DNA from: Bacillota bacterium
GTDB lineage: Bacteria; Bacillota; Bacilli; Alicyclobacillales; SLC66
DNA length: 21,003 nucleotides
Direction: 5' to 3'
Assembly (NCBI GenBank): GCA_021821225.1
Contig: JAKACR010000018.1
Span: 1 to 21,003 of the forward strand
Part shown: in pieces, positions 1 through 7,882 of the stretch
Layout of the letters: each line of letters opens with the position of its first letter
Numbering within the stretch: position 1 is the stretch's first letter
The notes under the pieces: generated by a model
Seen by the model: only the letters and a program-made list of their open reading frames with translations
Database searches by the model: none
Told to the model about the DNA's origin: nothing
Position numbers and translations under genes: made by a program

Positions 1-801
1 CAGTGCGGTGCGTGCAATCTCGCGCCGGATCGGATCGAATCCCGACAAAATAACAGCTTCCGGCGTGTCGTCGATGATCAGATCCACACCGGTCAACGTT
101 TCGAGGGTGCGAATGTTTCGTCCTTCGCGGCCAATGATTCGACCCTTCATCTCGTCGCTCGGCAAAGTGACAACAGACACGGTGGTCTCCGCCACGTGAT
201 CCGCCGCACACCGTTGAATCGCCGTGGCGATAATTTCCTTCGCCCGGCGTTCCGCTTCCTCTTTGGCCTGCTGCTCGATCTCTTTCATCAGCAATGCCGC
301 GTCGTGCCGACACTCGTTGCGAACCTGATCCAGGACATACTCCTTTGCATCCTCGCGCGTCATGGACGCAACGCGTTCCAGTTCGTGAACACGCTGTTGC
401 ACCAAGTCTTCCGCTTCTACACGAAGGCGTTCGACCGCCTGTTCGCCGGCCGACAGCTCCGCGGCCCGCCTCTCCAGGGCTTCACTCCTGCGGTCAAGCG
501 CTTCTTCCTTTTGCAAAAGACGCCGCTCAAGCCTCTGAATCTCCAGCCGTCGTTCCCGCAGATCCCGCTCGGCGTCATTCCGTATGCGATGCGCCTCTTC
601 CTTGGCTTCCAGTCCGGCCTCTTTGACCCGGCTCTCCGCCTCGCGGCGCGCCGTTTCCACGATCTGTTCAGCCTGCGCGCGCGCAACAGCAAGAGACATC
701 TCCACAGCTTTGCCGCGCATCGTCATCCAAAGCAGTACGGATCCGACGATGACGGCGATCGTCAGCAGGACAACCAGCATAATCTCTATGGGGTATACCA
801 T
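1..801 (-). CDS. rny: Ribonuclease Y, N-terminal part (cut by the window edge)
   Basis: RNase Y is a membrane-anchored endoribonuclease that starts mRNA decay in Firmicutes. The visible 267 codons hold one N-terminal membrane segment (about residues 6-25), a long Glu/Arg/Ala-rich coiled coil (about 30-200), and the start of the KH domain with the family signature [13 protein letters not shown] followed by [17 protein letters not shown]. The rest of the KH domain and the catalytic HD domain lie beyond position 1. The ATG at 801 is chosen because a GGGAGG ribosome site lies about 11 bases upstream and because it places the membrane segment at the very N-terminus, as usual in the family. The alternating GC run at about 671-684 was checked, and the frame stays open through it. 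The gene has its own sigma-A-type promoter (934-962) and so is separate from recX. Confidence 0.96.
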   Translation of the reverse strand, partial: MVYPIEIMLVVLLTIAVIVGSVLLWMTMRGKAVEMSLAVARAQAEQIVETARREAESRVKEAGLEAKEEAHRIRNDAERDLRERRLEIQRLERRLLQKEEALDRRSEALERRAAELSAGEQAVERLRVEAEDLVQQRVHELERVASMTREDAKEYVLDQVRNECRHDAALLMKEIEQQAKEEAERRAKEIIATAIQRCAADHVAETTVSVVTLPSDEMKGRIIGREGRNIRTLETLTGVDLIIDDTPEAVILSGFDPIRREIARTAL

Positions 802-933
802 CGTGTACCCAGCCTCCCAGCTCCATACAAATGGGCGAGGACGCCGCCTTGCTTGTCGAGATCAACCGGATGTGCCACAGATACTGTCATCCACAGACAC
901 CATCAAGTCAATCAGTAGGTATACGCACCTTCA

Positions 934-962
934 AGTATACGATCCATGCCAATGACTGTCAA
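934..962 (-). promoter_or_regulatory. Sigma-A-type promoter of rny
   Basis: On the minus strand TTGACA (962-957) and TATACT (939-934) are separated by exactly 17 bases, giving a full -35 match and a 5/6 -10 match. Transcription should start near 927, which leaves a leader of about 125 bases before the rny ATG at 801. The leader holds a small hairpin around an ACAG-TAT-CTGT palindrome (877-887), flanked by GGATG and CATCC. Confidence 0.85.
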
Positions 963-1019
963 CTTCCTCAAGCCATGAACGGAGGCAAACTGTGAACGTC
1001 CTGAAACGGACGGTCCGCA

Positions 1020-1670
1020 CTACTCCTCATCCGCACCCAATTCGGCAAGAACCTGGAGGATGACTTCGCCGGAAAAGCCCTTGCGGCCCAGGTGTGCGCC
1101 CACCGCGCGCAGCGCCCTGGCCGTGTCTTCGCGCGACACCTCCCCGCGCGAAGCCTCCTCTCCGTCGCCGACGGCGGACGGGCGTCGCGCCAGCCGTTGT
1201 TGTTGCGCCCTCCACTTGGCCGACGCCAGCCGCCTGGCGGCATCCAGTTCGTCGATCGGTTGCGCCGCGACGGCCTCGCGGACGATGTCCCCGGCGATCC
1301 CGCGCCGGCGCAGACGCAGGACGATCATGGCCCTGCTCTGCGCCATCCGTCCGCCGTTCGCCAATTCCGCGACGCGTTCGGCCAGGCGTCTGTCATTCAA
1401 CAGACCCTCCTGTTCAAGGGCGTCCGCCACTTCCCGCGCGATGTCGGCCGGCGCCTGCCTGCGCACGGACAGGTACCTGATCACTTCCTGCCTGCTGTGG
1501 GCCGCCCGCGCAAGATAGGCGACGGCCGCGTCGCGCGCCTCGCGTCTCACGTCCCGGGGCCGCCCGACCGCCGCATGGTCCGCGCCGTCCTCCGCGGCCG
1601 CCCGCACGCGGTTCGCGGGTTGTCCGGGCGCGCGTCTCGCGTCCGGACTGTCGCCCGACCGCCTAGACAT
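1020..1670 (-). CDS. recX: RecX family regulator of RecA
   Basis: RecX binds RecA filaments and modulates recombinase activity. The 216-residue product has the all-helical, Arg-rich tandem-repeat layout of the family: about residues 44-95, 95-140 and 140-212, with the typical stretch [18 protein letters not shown] and the repeated basic-helix pattern RLRRRGI and HLGRKGF. The first 40 residues and an insert at about 160-183 are low-complexity and probably unstructured. The ATG at 1670 overlaps the last 8 bases of recA in another frame, which makes this a translationally coupled recA-recX pair. A longer in-frame extension upstream would lie inside recA and is not credible. In B. subtilis recX is not next to recA, so this arrangement resembles that of Gram-negative and some other genomes. 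No convincing terminator follows. Confidence 0.9.
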   Translation of the reverse strand: MSRRSGDSPDARRAPGQPANRVRAAAEDGADHAAVGRPRDVRREARDAAVAYLARAAHSRQEVIRYLSVRRQAPADIAREVADALEQEGLLNDRRLAERVAELANGGRMAQSRAMIVLRLRRRGIAGDIVREAVAAQPIDELDAARRLASAKWRAQQQRLARRPSAVGDGEEASRGEVSREDTARALRAVGAHLGRKGFSGEVILQVLAELGADEE

Positions 1671-2736
1671 CGAACTCAAACTCGTCTTCCTCTTCCGTCT
1701 CCGGCGCCGCCGCGGCGGCCTGCACGGCGGCGGAGACCGTCGGTCCCGACAGCGCGAGCTGCCGGATACTGGCGTCGATCGCGTCCGCGACAAGCGGGTG
1801 CTCCTTCAGGTACAGCTTTGCGTTCTCCTTGCCCTGTCCAAGCCGCTCGTCTCCGTAGGAATACCAGGCGCCGCTCTTCTGGATCAGTTCCAGGTCCGTG
1901 CCGATGTCGACAAGGCTCCCCACCCGCGAGATGCCCTCGCCAAACATGATGTCCACCTCGGCCAGTCTGAACGGCGGCGCCACCTTGTTCTTGACGACCT
2001 TGATCTTGGTCCTGTTCCCGACCACGTCGTTGCCCTGCTTGATCGACTCCCCGCGGCGCACGTCCAGTCTCACGCTGGCGTAGAACTTGAGCGCCCTGCC
2101 GCCGGTTGTCGTCTCCGGACTGCCGAACATGACGCCGACCTTTTCGCGGATCTGGTTAATAAAGATCGCGATCGTGCCAGACTTGCTGATCGCGCCGCTC
2201 AGCTTGCGCAGGGCTTGCGACATCAGCCTGGCGTGCAGGCCGACGTGCGAATCGCCCATGTCGCCCTCGATCTCGGCCTTCGGCACGAGCGCGGCCACGG
2301 AATCAATGACGACGATGTCCACCGCCCCGCTGCGCACAAGCGCTTCCGCGATCTCCAGCGCCTGTTCGCCCGTGTCCGGCTGCGATATCAACAGTTCCTC
2401 GATGCGCACCCCAAGTTTCTCCGCATACAGCGGATCAAGCGCGTGCTCGGCGTCGATAAACGCCGCCTGCCCGCCGCGGCGCTGCACCTCCGCGATCGCG
2501 TGGAGCGCAACCGTTGTCTTGCCGGACGATTCAGGACCGTAGATCTCGACGATCCGTCCCTTTGGATACCCGCCCACGCCTAGCGCCATGTCCAGGGCCA
2601 GGGAACCGGACGGCATCGCCTCCACCACGAAGGTCGTCCCGCCTTCGCCCAGCATCATGATGGAGCCCTTGCCAAACTGCTTTTCTATCTTCTTGAGGGC
2701 CTGGTCAAGCGCAGTCTTACGATCGGCCACCAACAT
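1663..2736 (-). CDS. recA: Recombinase RecA
   Basis: RecA catalyses ATP-dependent strand exchange and triggers LexA and UmuD-type self-cleavage in the SOS response. The 357-residue protein has Walker A GPESSGKT (67-74), Walker B VDIVVIDS (139-146), DNA-binding loop L1 around [10 protein letters not shown] (158-167), loop L2 [13 protein letters not shown] (201-213), and the acidic C-terminal tail [10 protein letters not shown]. Length and motifs are normal for the family. The ATG at 2736 is chosen because a GGGGAG ribosome site lies 6 bases upstream and the protein then starts a few residues before the conserved [19 protein letters not shown] block. A longer open frame to 2802 would begin upstream of the promoter -10 box and can be discarded. 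recA has its own LexA-controlled promoter and a strong terminator ahead of it, so it is not co-transcribed with cinA and the helicase. recX follows by overlap. Confidence 0.98.
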   Translation of the reverse strand: MLVADRKTALDQALKKIEKQFGKGSIMMLGEGGTTFVVEAMPSGSLALDMALGVGGYPKGRIVEIYGPESSGKTTVALHAIAEVQRRGGQAAFIDAEHALDPLYAEKLGVRIEELLISQPDTGEQALEIAEALVRSGAVDIVVIDSVAALVPKAEIEGDMGDSHVGLHARLMSQALRKLSGAISKSGTIAIFINQIREKVGVMFGSPETTTGGRALKFYASVRLDVRRGESIKQGNDVVGNRTKIKVVKNKVAPPFRLAEVDIMFGEGISRVGSLVDIGTDLELIQKSGAWYSYGDERLGQGKENAKLYLKEHPLVADAIDASIRQLALSGPTVSAAVQAAAAAPETEEEDEFEFDV

Positions 2737-2775
2737 ACACCTCTCCCCGGATTCCGTTGCCTGCTCATCATCTAC

Positions 2776-2804
2776 ATTGTACAGGCAAGCAGGCAAAAAC
2801 ACAA
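2776..2804 (-). promoter_or_regulatory. recA promoter
   Basis: A -10 box TACAAT (2781-2776) lies 17 bases downstream of a weak -35 TTGTGT (2804-2799). The -35 shares bases with the LexA box, as expected for a repressible SOS promoter. The start site should fall near 2769, giving a leader of about 33 bases with the recA ribosome site in it. Confidence 0.7.
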
Positions 2805-2815
2805 ACGTCTGTTCG
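2802..2815 (-). promoter_or_regulatory. LexA (DinR) SOS box of recA
   Basis: The minus strand reads CGAACAGACGTTTG, matching the Gram-positive LexA/DinR consensus CGAAC-N4-GTTCG at 9 of 10 defined positions. It overlaps the -35 region of the only plausible recA promoter, so bound LexA would block RNA polymerase. The position and match are direct sequence evidence. That it works as an operator is inferred from the known regulation of Bacillus recA. Confidence 0.85.
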
Positions 2816-2859
2816 CATCAGAAAACTCGGGATCGGAGAATCCGCCGCAGCCGCCGCGG

Positions 2860-2911
2860 AAAAAAATCTGCGCGCAGGGTCGCTTCACACAAGAAGCGAC
2901 CCTGCGCGCAG
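2860..2911 (-). terminator. Rho-independent terminator after the DEAD-box helicase gene
   Basis: Two perfectly complementary 19-base arms (2893-2911 and 2868-2886) flank a 6-base loop and are followed on the minus strand by A and seven T (2866-2860). The T tract is present only on the minus-strand side, so it acts on right-to-left transcription. It starts 28 bases after the helicase stop codon and insulates recA from the upstream genes. Confidence 0.96.
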
Positions 2912-2939
2912 TGGTGCGGGTGGGCCGCACATAACGGTC

Positions 2940-4535
2940 TCAGCGGCGGAAGCCGCCGCCGCTGCTCGAACGCGGTTTGGCCGGCTCGAGGTTCACGCGC
3001 GCCCCGTTGACGCGCGACTGGCGCAGCGCTTCAAAGACAAACGACGCCGATTCCTCCATGACTTCAACAAACGAGAAGCGGTCAAAAATGTCGATCTTTC
3101 CGATCGCGTTGCTTGGAATCCCGGCTTCTTCCGAGATCGTCCGCACCAAATCTCCGGGCGACATGCGCGAGGCGCGGCCCAGGTTGATGAAGAACCGCAC
3201 CATCCCGGGCGCCCCGCCCGTATCGCCGAAATCGTAGTGCTCCGCCGCCTCGGGTTCCAGTTCGCCGGAGGAGGCGAGTTTCAGGGCGGCGGCGGCCAAG
3301 TCGATCGGATCAAGCTCGTCCGCCAGGTTGCCCAGGATCGCCCTGTAGTGACTCAGACCGCCCTCCTGAACGGCCGCCTGCAGACGATCGCGCCAGATTT
3401 CAGCCTGCCGTTCCGCGACGTCCGCCACCGAAGGCACTTCCCGCGAGTTGACGACGGCGCGCGTCTCGCGCTGGATGGTCTTGAGCATGCGAAACTCCCT
3501 TGGCGTCACGAGCGTGATCGCCAGGCCGCGACGGCCGGCCCTGCCTGTCCGGCCGATCCGGTGCACATAGCCCTCTGTATCCTGCGGCATGTCGTAGTTG
3601 ATGACGTGCGTGACGTTGCCCACGTCTATCCCGCGCGCCGCGACGTCCGTCGCGACCAGCAGTTCGATCTCGCCGCCGCGGAAACGCTTCATGACCCGGT
3701 CGCGCTGCGCCTGGCTGAGGTCCCCGTGGAGCCCGTCCGCCAGGTAGCCGCGCGAGATGAGCGCCTCGGTCAACTCGTCGACGCCCCGCTTGGTGCGACA
3801 GAACAGGATGCCGAGATTGACGTCCTCACTGTCAATGATGCGGCAGACACTCTCGAGCTTGTTGCGCTCCAGAACCTTGTAGTACACCTGGTCGATCAGC
3901 GGCACGGTCAATTCATTGGTCGCCATCTGGACGTGCTCCGGATCGCGCATGTAGCGGTTCGCCAGACGCCGCACTTCCGCGGGGATGGTCGCGGAAAACA
4001 GCAGTGTCTGCCGCTCGGCCGGGGTCGCCTGCAGGATCGTCTCAATGTCCTCGATGAACCCCATGTCGAGCATCTCGTCCGCTTCGTCCAGCACCACCGT
4101 CTGGACCTTGTCGAGTTTCAGCGTGCCGCGGCGCAGGTGGTCGAGCACGCGGCCGGGGGTCCCGATCACGATCTGCACGCCCTGCTCGAGCGCGCGGATC
4201 TGGTGCCCGATCGATTGCCCGCCGTAGATGGGCAACGTTCGCGCGCGCTTGAATTTCGCAATCTTGCGCAACTCGCCCGCGACCTGGATCGCAAGCTCCC
4301 GCGTCGGCAGAAGAATGATCGACTGCACATGGCGGCCGGGCGAAGCGTTCTCGACCAGCGGAATTCCGAACGCCGCAGTCTTGCCTGTACCCGTCTGCGC
4401 CTGCCCGATCACGTCCTTTTGCGCCATGATCAGCGGTATGCACGTCGCCTGGATCGGCGACGGCTCTTCATAACCCATCTCGTCAATTGCTTCCTGCAGT
4501 TTCTTGCTCAAATTGAATTGTAAGAACGAAGTCAT
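2940..4535 (-). CDS. deaD: DEAD-box ATP-dependent RNA helicase with DbpA-type C-terminal domain
   Basis: The 531-residue protein is a complete DEAD-box helicase, expected to unwind or remodel RNA in ribosome assembly or mRNA decay. The Q motif region is at 22-30 (PSPIQ), motif I AQTGTGKT at 46-53, Ia PTRELA at 77-82, Ib TPGR at 126-129, II DEAD at 150-153, III SAT at 181-183, V ATDVAARGID at 295-304 and VI HRIGRTGRAGR at 325-335. After a linker, residues about 444-518 (MVRFFINLGRASRMSPGDLV onward) look like the DbpA/DeaD RNA-binding domain, and the tail is short and rich in Arg, Gly and Ser. The start at 4535 has AAGGAG 9 bases upstream. It follows cinA by 47 bases with no terminator, so the two are probably co-transcribed. 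It could be named deaD, dbpA or cshA; the C-terminal domain argues against a strict CshA orthologue. Confidence 0.94.
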   Translation of the reverse strand: MTSFLQFNLSKKLQEAIDEMGYEEPSPIQATCIPLIMAQKDVIGQAQTGTGKTAAFGIPLVENASPGRHVQSIILLPTRELAIQVAGELRKIAKFKRARTLPIYGGQSIGHQIRALEQGVQIVIGTPGRVLDHLRRGTLKLDKVQTVVLDEADEMLDMGFIEDIETILQATPAERQTLLFSATIPAEVRRLANRYMRDPEHVQMATNELTVPLIDQVYYKVLERNKLESVCRIIDSEDVNLGILFCRTKRGVDELTEALISRGYLADGLHGDLSQAQRDRVMKRFRGGEIELLVATDVAARGIDVGNVTHVINYDMPQDTEGYVHRIGRTGRAGRRGLAITLVTPREFRMLKTIQRETRAVVNSREVPSVADVAERQAEIWRDRLQAAVQEGGLSHYRAILGNLADELDPIDLAAAALKLASSGELEPEAAEHYDFGDTGGAPGMVRFFINLGRASRMSPGDLVRTISEEAGIPSNAIGKIDIFDRFSFVEVMEESASFVFEALRQSRVNGARVNLEPAKPRSSSGGGFRR

Positions 4536-4582
4536 TCCATCTAGCTCCTTCAGTATCTGGTTCTTCTGCCGCGCGCGTCTTC

Positions 4583-5827
4583 TTACGAACCCGAACGGAC
4601 AGCAACGAGCAGTTGATGCAGCGCCGTCTTGGCGGCGCGCACACGAATCTGCGTCCGATCCCCCGAAAACACCCATTTCTGCACGCGATTGCCTCCCGGG
4701 CCGGCGATCGCGGTGTACACCAGGCCGACAGGCTTTTCCGGCGTCCCTCCGTCCGGACCCGCGACGCCGGTCACGCCGACGCCCCAATCCGCGCCGAGGA
4801 CAGCGCGCGCGCCTTCGGCCAACAGCCGCGCCGTCGCCCCGCTCACCGCCCCGTGCTCCTCCAGGACGGCGGGCGGGACAGACAGCGCCCCCATCTTCAC
4901 GCTGTTGTCGTATGCCACCACAGAACCGCGAAAGCTGCGCGAACTGCCGGGTACGTCAACGATCATAGACGACAGCATGCCGCCGGTGCAACTCTCGGCG
5001 CATGCGACAGTCTGGCCGCCGGCCGACAGCGCCGCGAGCAGCGCGACCGGCAGCGTCTCGTCATCGCGGCCGTACACGTACTGGCCGACACGCGCCATGA
5101 CGGCGTCCTCCACCGGTGCGATCAGCCGCCGGGCCTCACCGTCATCCGAGGCGGCGGCTGTAATCCGCACCACCATCTCGCCTTCCCCCGCAAGCGGCGC
5201 AATGGTCGGGTTCGCCTGGCTGTCAAGCAGATCCTTCAGACGTCCCACCGCATCCGATTCGCCGATGCCAAACAGGCGCAACACCCGACTGGAAATGGCC
5301 CCGGCGCCCCGCAGACCAACGAGGATCGGCCGCACGCTCTCCGAGAACATCGGCCGCATCTCCAGCGGCGGTCCAGGCAGCAGGAATACGTGCCGCCCGC
5401 CCAGAGTCAGGTGTTGTCCCGGGGCGGTCCCGCGCGGATTTGGCAGGAACACCGCGTCGCCCACGCGCATCGCCTGCCGTTTGTTGTTCTCGGCGGGAGT
5501 GCGGCCGACGCGGGCGAAAAACGGCGCCACATGGCGCGCAAACGCCTCCGGCGAGTAGCTCAGGGAGACTCCCGCCGCCTGTGCGACCGCCTCGCGCGTC
5601 ACGTCGTCGTCGGTCGGACCGAGTCCGCCCGTGACGATGACGACGTCGGCGCGCTCCAGCCCTCGCGCGACCGCGTCGACCGCGCGTTCCACATTGTCCC
5701 CGACGGCGCCGTGCCTGTACACGGCGATCCCGATCGCGGCGAGTTCGCGCGACAGGTGTCGGGCGTGCGAGTTGTCGATCTGTCCCAGAAGGATCTCAGT
5801 GCCGACCGCGATCAATTCCGCGTTCAT
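4583..5827 (-). CDS. cinA: CinA family protein: MoCF-like domain plus NMN/competence-damage C-terminal domain
   Basis: CinA couples an N-terminal MoaB/MoeA-like (COG1058) domain to a C-terminal PncC-type domain that deamidates nicotinamide mononucleotide in pyridine nucleotide recycling. In several Gram-positive bacteria the gene is competence-linked and sits beside recA. The 414-residue product shows the N-terminal GTEILLGQIDNS and TGGLGPTDDD (66-75) motifs, and the C-terminal AESCTGG (277-283) and GVTGVAGPDGGTPEKPVG (351-368) motifs. Both domains look complete. The ATG at 5827 has GGGAG 7 bases upstream and lies 21 bases after the pgsA stop. The usual cinA-recA adjacency is broken here by the helicase gene and its terminator, so SOS induction should not extend to cinA. 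Confidence 0.96.
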   Translation of the reverse strand: MNAELIAVGTEILLGQIDNSHARHLSRELAAIGIAVYRHGAVGDNVERAVDAVARGLERADVVIVTGGLGPTDDDVTREAVAQAAGVSLSYSPEAFARHVAPFFARVGRTPAENNKRQAMRVGDAVFLPNPRGTAPGQHLTLGGRHVFLLPGPPLEMRPMFSESVRPILVGLRGAGAISSRVLRLFGIGESDAVGRLKDLLDSQANPTIAPLAGEGEMVVRITAAASDDGEARRLIAPVEDAVMARVGQYVYGRDDETLPVALLAALSAGGQTVACAESCTGGMLSSMIVDVPGSSRSFRGSVVAYDNSVKMGALSVPPAVLEEHGAVSGATARLLAEGARAVLGADWGVGVTGVAGPDGGTPEKPVGLVYTAIAGPGGNRVQKWVFSGDRTQIRVRAAKTALHQLLVAVRSGS

Positions 5828-5848
5828 GCGCCAACTCCCGCGACATCC

Positions 5849-6427
5849 TCAATGGGCAGCATCAATGACCCTCCAGTTCTTGACGAAGTAGTCCACCCCG
5901 CTGACCACCGTCATCACGACCGCCGCATACAATAATATCGTTGCCACCGGCACGCCCAGATAGACGAACGGGTAATTCCCGAGCATGACGGCCGTCACGG
6001 CCACGACCTGAAGCCTGGTCTTCCACTTTCCGAGCGTCCCTGCGGCGATGACAATGCCGGTGTCCGCCGCGACGAGGCGCAGGCCAGTCACGGCAAACTC
6101 GCGGCTGATCACAACGATCGCCACCCACGCGGGGACCTCGCCGAGCTGAATGAGCGCAATCAGAACCGAGCCGATGAGCAGCTTATCCGCCAGCGGGTCG
6201 AGAAACTTGCCAAAGTCCGTGATCATGTTGCGCGTGCGGGCGATATAGCCGTCCAGTCCGTCCGACGCCGCCGCAAGGACGAAGACGCACGTCGAAAGGA
6301 GTTGCCCGCCGGTGAGCGCCCGCCCCGGCGCCGGCAGCGTGAAGAGAGGAAAAGGCATCAAGAGGAGCACCAGGACAATCGGCATGAGGATGATTCTGGC
6401 CACAGTTATGCGATTCGCCAGATTCAC
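5849..6427 (-). CDS. pgsA: CDP-diacylglycerol--glycerol-3-phosphate 3-phosphatidyltransferase
   Basis: PgsA makes phosphatidylglycerophosphate from CDP-diacylglycerol and glycerol-3-phosphate, the committed step to phosphatidylglycerol, in the cytoplasmic membrane. The 192-residue protein has the full CDP-alcohol phosphatidyltransferase signature with Asp56, Asp59-Gly60, Ala63-Arg64, Gly73, Asp77 and Asp81 in the required spacing, plus several membrane segments (about 8-32, 43-55, 84-107, 122-150, 158-178). The GTG at 6427 is chosen because the protein then begins VNLANRITVARI, like other PgsA proteins, and because GGGGAGG lies 9 bases upstream inside the end of rimO. The GTG begins one base after the rimO stop. 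A longer in-frame extension to 6598 lies inside rimO and is rejected. The length matches B. subtilis PgsA. Confidence 0.95.
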   Translation of the reverse strand: MNLANRITVARIILMPIVLVLLLMPFPLFTLPAPGRALTGGQLLSTCVFVLAAASDGLDGYIARTRNMITDFGKFLDPLADKLLIGSVLIALIQLGEVPAWVAIVVISREFAVTGLRLVAADTGIVIAAGTLGKWKTRLQVVAVTAVMLGNYPFVYLGVPVATILLYAAVVMTVVSGVDYFVKNWRVIDAAH

Positions 6428-6428
6428 C

Positions 6429-7754
6429 TCACACGACCTCCCCGGCCAGATCGAACTCGAACGAGTGGGAAATCCGCACGGGAACGATGGACCCGATCTC
6501 CAGGGCGGTCCCGGAGACAAACACCGATCCGTCGATTTCACGCGCGTCAAACGGCGACCTGCCCACGTATCCTCCATCCTGTCCGACGCTCTCGACAAGG
6601 ACCGGCAGCACCGTGCCGACGTGACGCTGCATCCGCCGGGCCGCGACCTCGCGCGCCGTCTCCATCAACTCGCTGGCGCGCCGCTCCTTGACCGCGTCAT
6701 CCACCTGGCCTGCGAAATCGGCCGACGGCGCCGAATCCTCCCGCGAGTACGTGAACACCCCCACGCGGTCAAAGCCGATCTCCCGGATGAACTCCTTCAG
6801 GCGCCCGAAGTCTTCTTCGGTTTCCCCGGGAAAACCGACAATGAACGACGAGCGCAGCGCGACATCCGGAATGTTTGCGCGAATGCGGCCGATCAATTCG
6901 CGGATGCGGCTCTGCGACCCAGGCCGGCGCATGGCGCGCAATATGCTGTCCTCCGAGTGTTGCAGCGGCATGTCCACGTACTTCACAACCTTTGGCAGGT
7001 CGCGGAACGCCGCTATCAACTCATCGGTGAAGAAGCCGGGATACGCGTAGTGCAGGCGGATCCACTCCAGACCGTCGATCCCGCTCAGTTCCCGCAACAG
7101 ATCCGGCAACCGCCGGCGGCCGTAGACATCCAGTCCGAACTGCGTGGAGTCCTGGGCGATAAGGTTGACTTCCTTGACGCCTTCAGACACGAGCCGGCGC
7201 GCCTCGGTCACGACACTCTCAATCGTGCGGGAACGGAACTTTCCGCGCATGAGCGGAATGACGCAAAACGTACAGGCGTGATCGCACCCCTCGGCGATCT
7301 TCACGTAGGCCGACGCCCCCCGGCGGCTCTGCAGCCGCGGCGTGAACTCGTCATAGATGTACACGGGGTTCCCGACAAACCACGCCCGTTCGCCGCGCTG
7401 CGCGAGTTCGGCCGCTTCCGCGACGCGGTGAAAATCCCCCGTCCCGATCAGGCCGTCTATATCCGGAATCTCGCTCGCCAGTTCCTCGGCAAATCGCTGC
7501 ACCATACAGCCCGCAACCAGCAGGGTCTGCTTGCCTTGCGCCTTGACATCCGCCATGCGCAGGACCGCGTTCACGGATTCCTGCTTGGCCGCGTCGATAA
7601 AGCCACACGTGTTAACGATGATCACATCGGCGTCTTCTGGACGTTCCGCCAATACGTACCCTTTTTTCTCCATCAGTCCAACCATGACCTCGGAATCAAC
7701 GGTGTTCTTTTCGCATCCCAAAGTCACCATGGCCACGCGGCGGGGTTGCATCAT
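6429..7754 (-). CDS. rimO: Ribosomal protein S12 methylthiotransferase RimO
   Basis: RimO is a radical-SAM enzyme that adds a methylthio group to a conserved aspartate of ribosomal protein S12. Numbered from the ATG at 7754, the 441-residue protein has the three N-terminal cluster cysteines Cys14 (TLGCEKN), Cys50 (NTCGF) and Cys83 (AGCMVQR), and the radical-SAM CxxxCxxC at 157-164 (GCDHACTFC). A C-terminal TRAM domain covers about 378-441. The SPFDAREIDG sequence and the overall pattern fit RimO better than the tRNA-modifying paralogue MiaB. An upstream GTG at 7760 is possible, but GGAG lies 7 bases before the ATG at 7754. The gene is the first of a tight rimO-pgsA-cinA-helicase unit and has an unusual leader (7778-7861). 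Confidence 0.94.
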   Translation of the reverse strand: MMQPRRVAMVTLGCEKNTVDSEVMVGLMEKKGYVLAERPEDADVIIVNTCGFIDAAKQESVNAVLRMADVKAQGKQTLLVAGCMVQRFAEELASEIPDIDGLIGTGDFHRVAEAAELAQRGERAWFVGNPVYIYDEFTPRLQSRRGASAYVKIAEGCDHACTFCVIPLMRGKFRSRTIESVVTEARRLVSEGVKEVNLIAQDSTQFGLDVYGRRRLPDLLRELSGIDGLEWIRLHYAYPGFFTDELIAAFRDLPKVVKYVDMPLQHSEDSILRAMRRPGSQSRIRELIGRIRANIPDVALRSSFIVGFPGETEEDFGRLKEFIREIGFDRVGVFTYSREDSAPSADFAGQVDDAVKERRASELMETAREVAARRMQRHVGTVLPVLVESVGQDGGYVGRSPFDAREIDGSVFVSGTALEIGSIVPVRISHSFEFDLAGEVV

Positions 7755-7777
7755 GATCACTCTCCGCTTTTTGTCGC

Positions 7778-7806
7778 AAAAAAACGCAGCGGAACAGTGC
7801 CGCTAC
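7778..7806 (-). terminator. Intrinsic terminator in the rimO leader (possible attenuator)
   Basis: Arms 7806-7800 and 7792-7786 form a 7-bp stem with one G-U pair and a 7-base loop, followed by G and seven T (7784-7778) on the minus strand. It lies downstream of the consensus promoter at 7833-7861 and upstream of the rimO ribosome site. It could be the yajQ terminator, an attenuator for rimO, or the end of a very short RNA. The 3' arm can instead pair (7792-7788) with 7768-7764, which includes the first bases of the rimO ribosome site. Confidence 0.75.
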
Positions 7807-7832
7807 ACATATGCGCCCATCTCACCAGTTCA

Positions 7833-7861
7833 ATTATACCCGAGGGCTGATAGGGTGTCAA
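7833..7861 (-). promoter_or_regulatory. Perfect-consensus sigma-A promoter upstream of rimO
   Basis: The minus strand has TTGACA (7861-7856), a 17-base spacer and TATAAT (7838-7833), matching the housekeeping consensus at all 12 positions. The start site should be near 7826, about 70 bases before the rimO ATG and only about 20 bases before the terminator hairpin. Confidence 0.9.
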
Positions 7862-7882
7862 AGAATGGCCGCACATGCGCTG

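Noticed and set aside
671..684. Alternating GC run in rny as a possible frameshift site
   Set aside because: Translation across it stays in one frame from the membrane segment into the coiled coil, so the gene is intact as far as visible.
997..1012. A 5-bp hairpin (CGTCC/GGACG) after recX as a terminator
   Set aside because: The stem is short and there is no T run after it on the minus strand.
2757..4523. A 588-codon open frame on the plus strand, and several others of 250-510 codons (for example 4613-5935, 6312-7850, 11995-13290, 17382-18854)
   Set aside because: They lie opposite well-identified minus-strand genes, have Arg/Pro/His-rich composition typical of antisense frames in high-GC DNA, and show no family motifs or ribosome sites.
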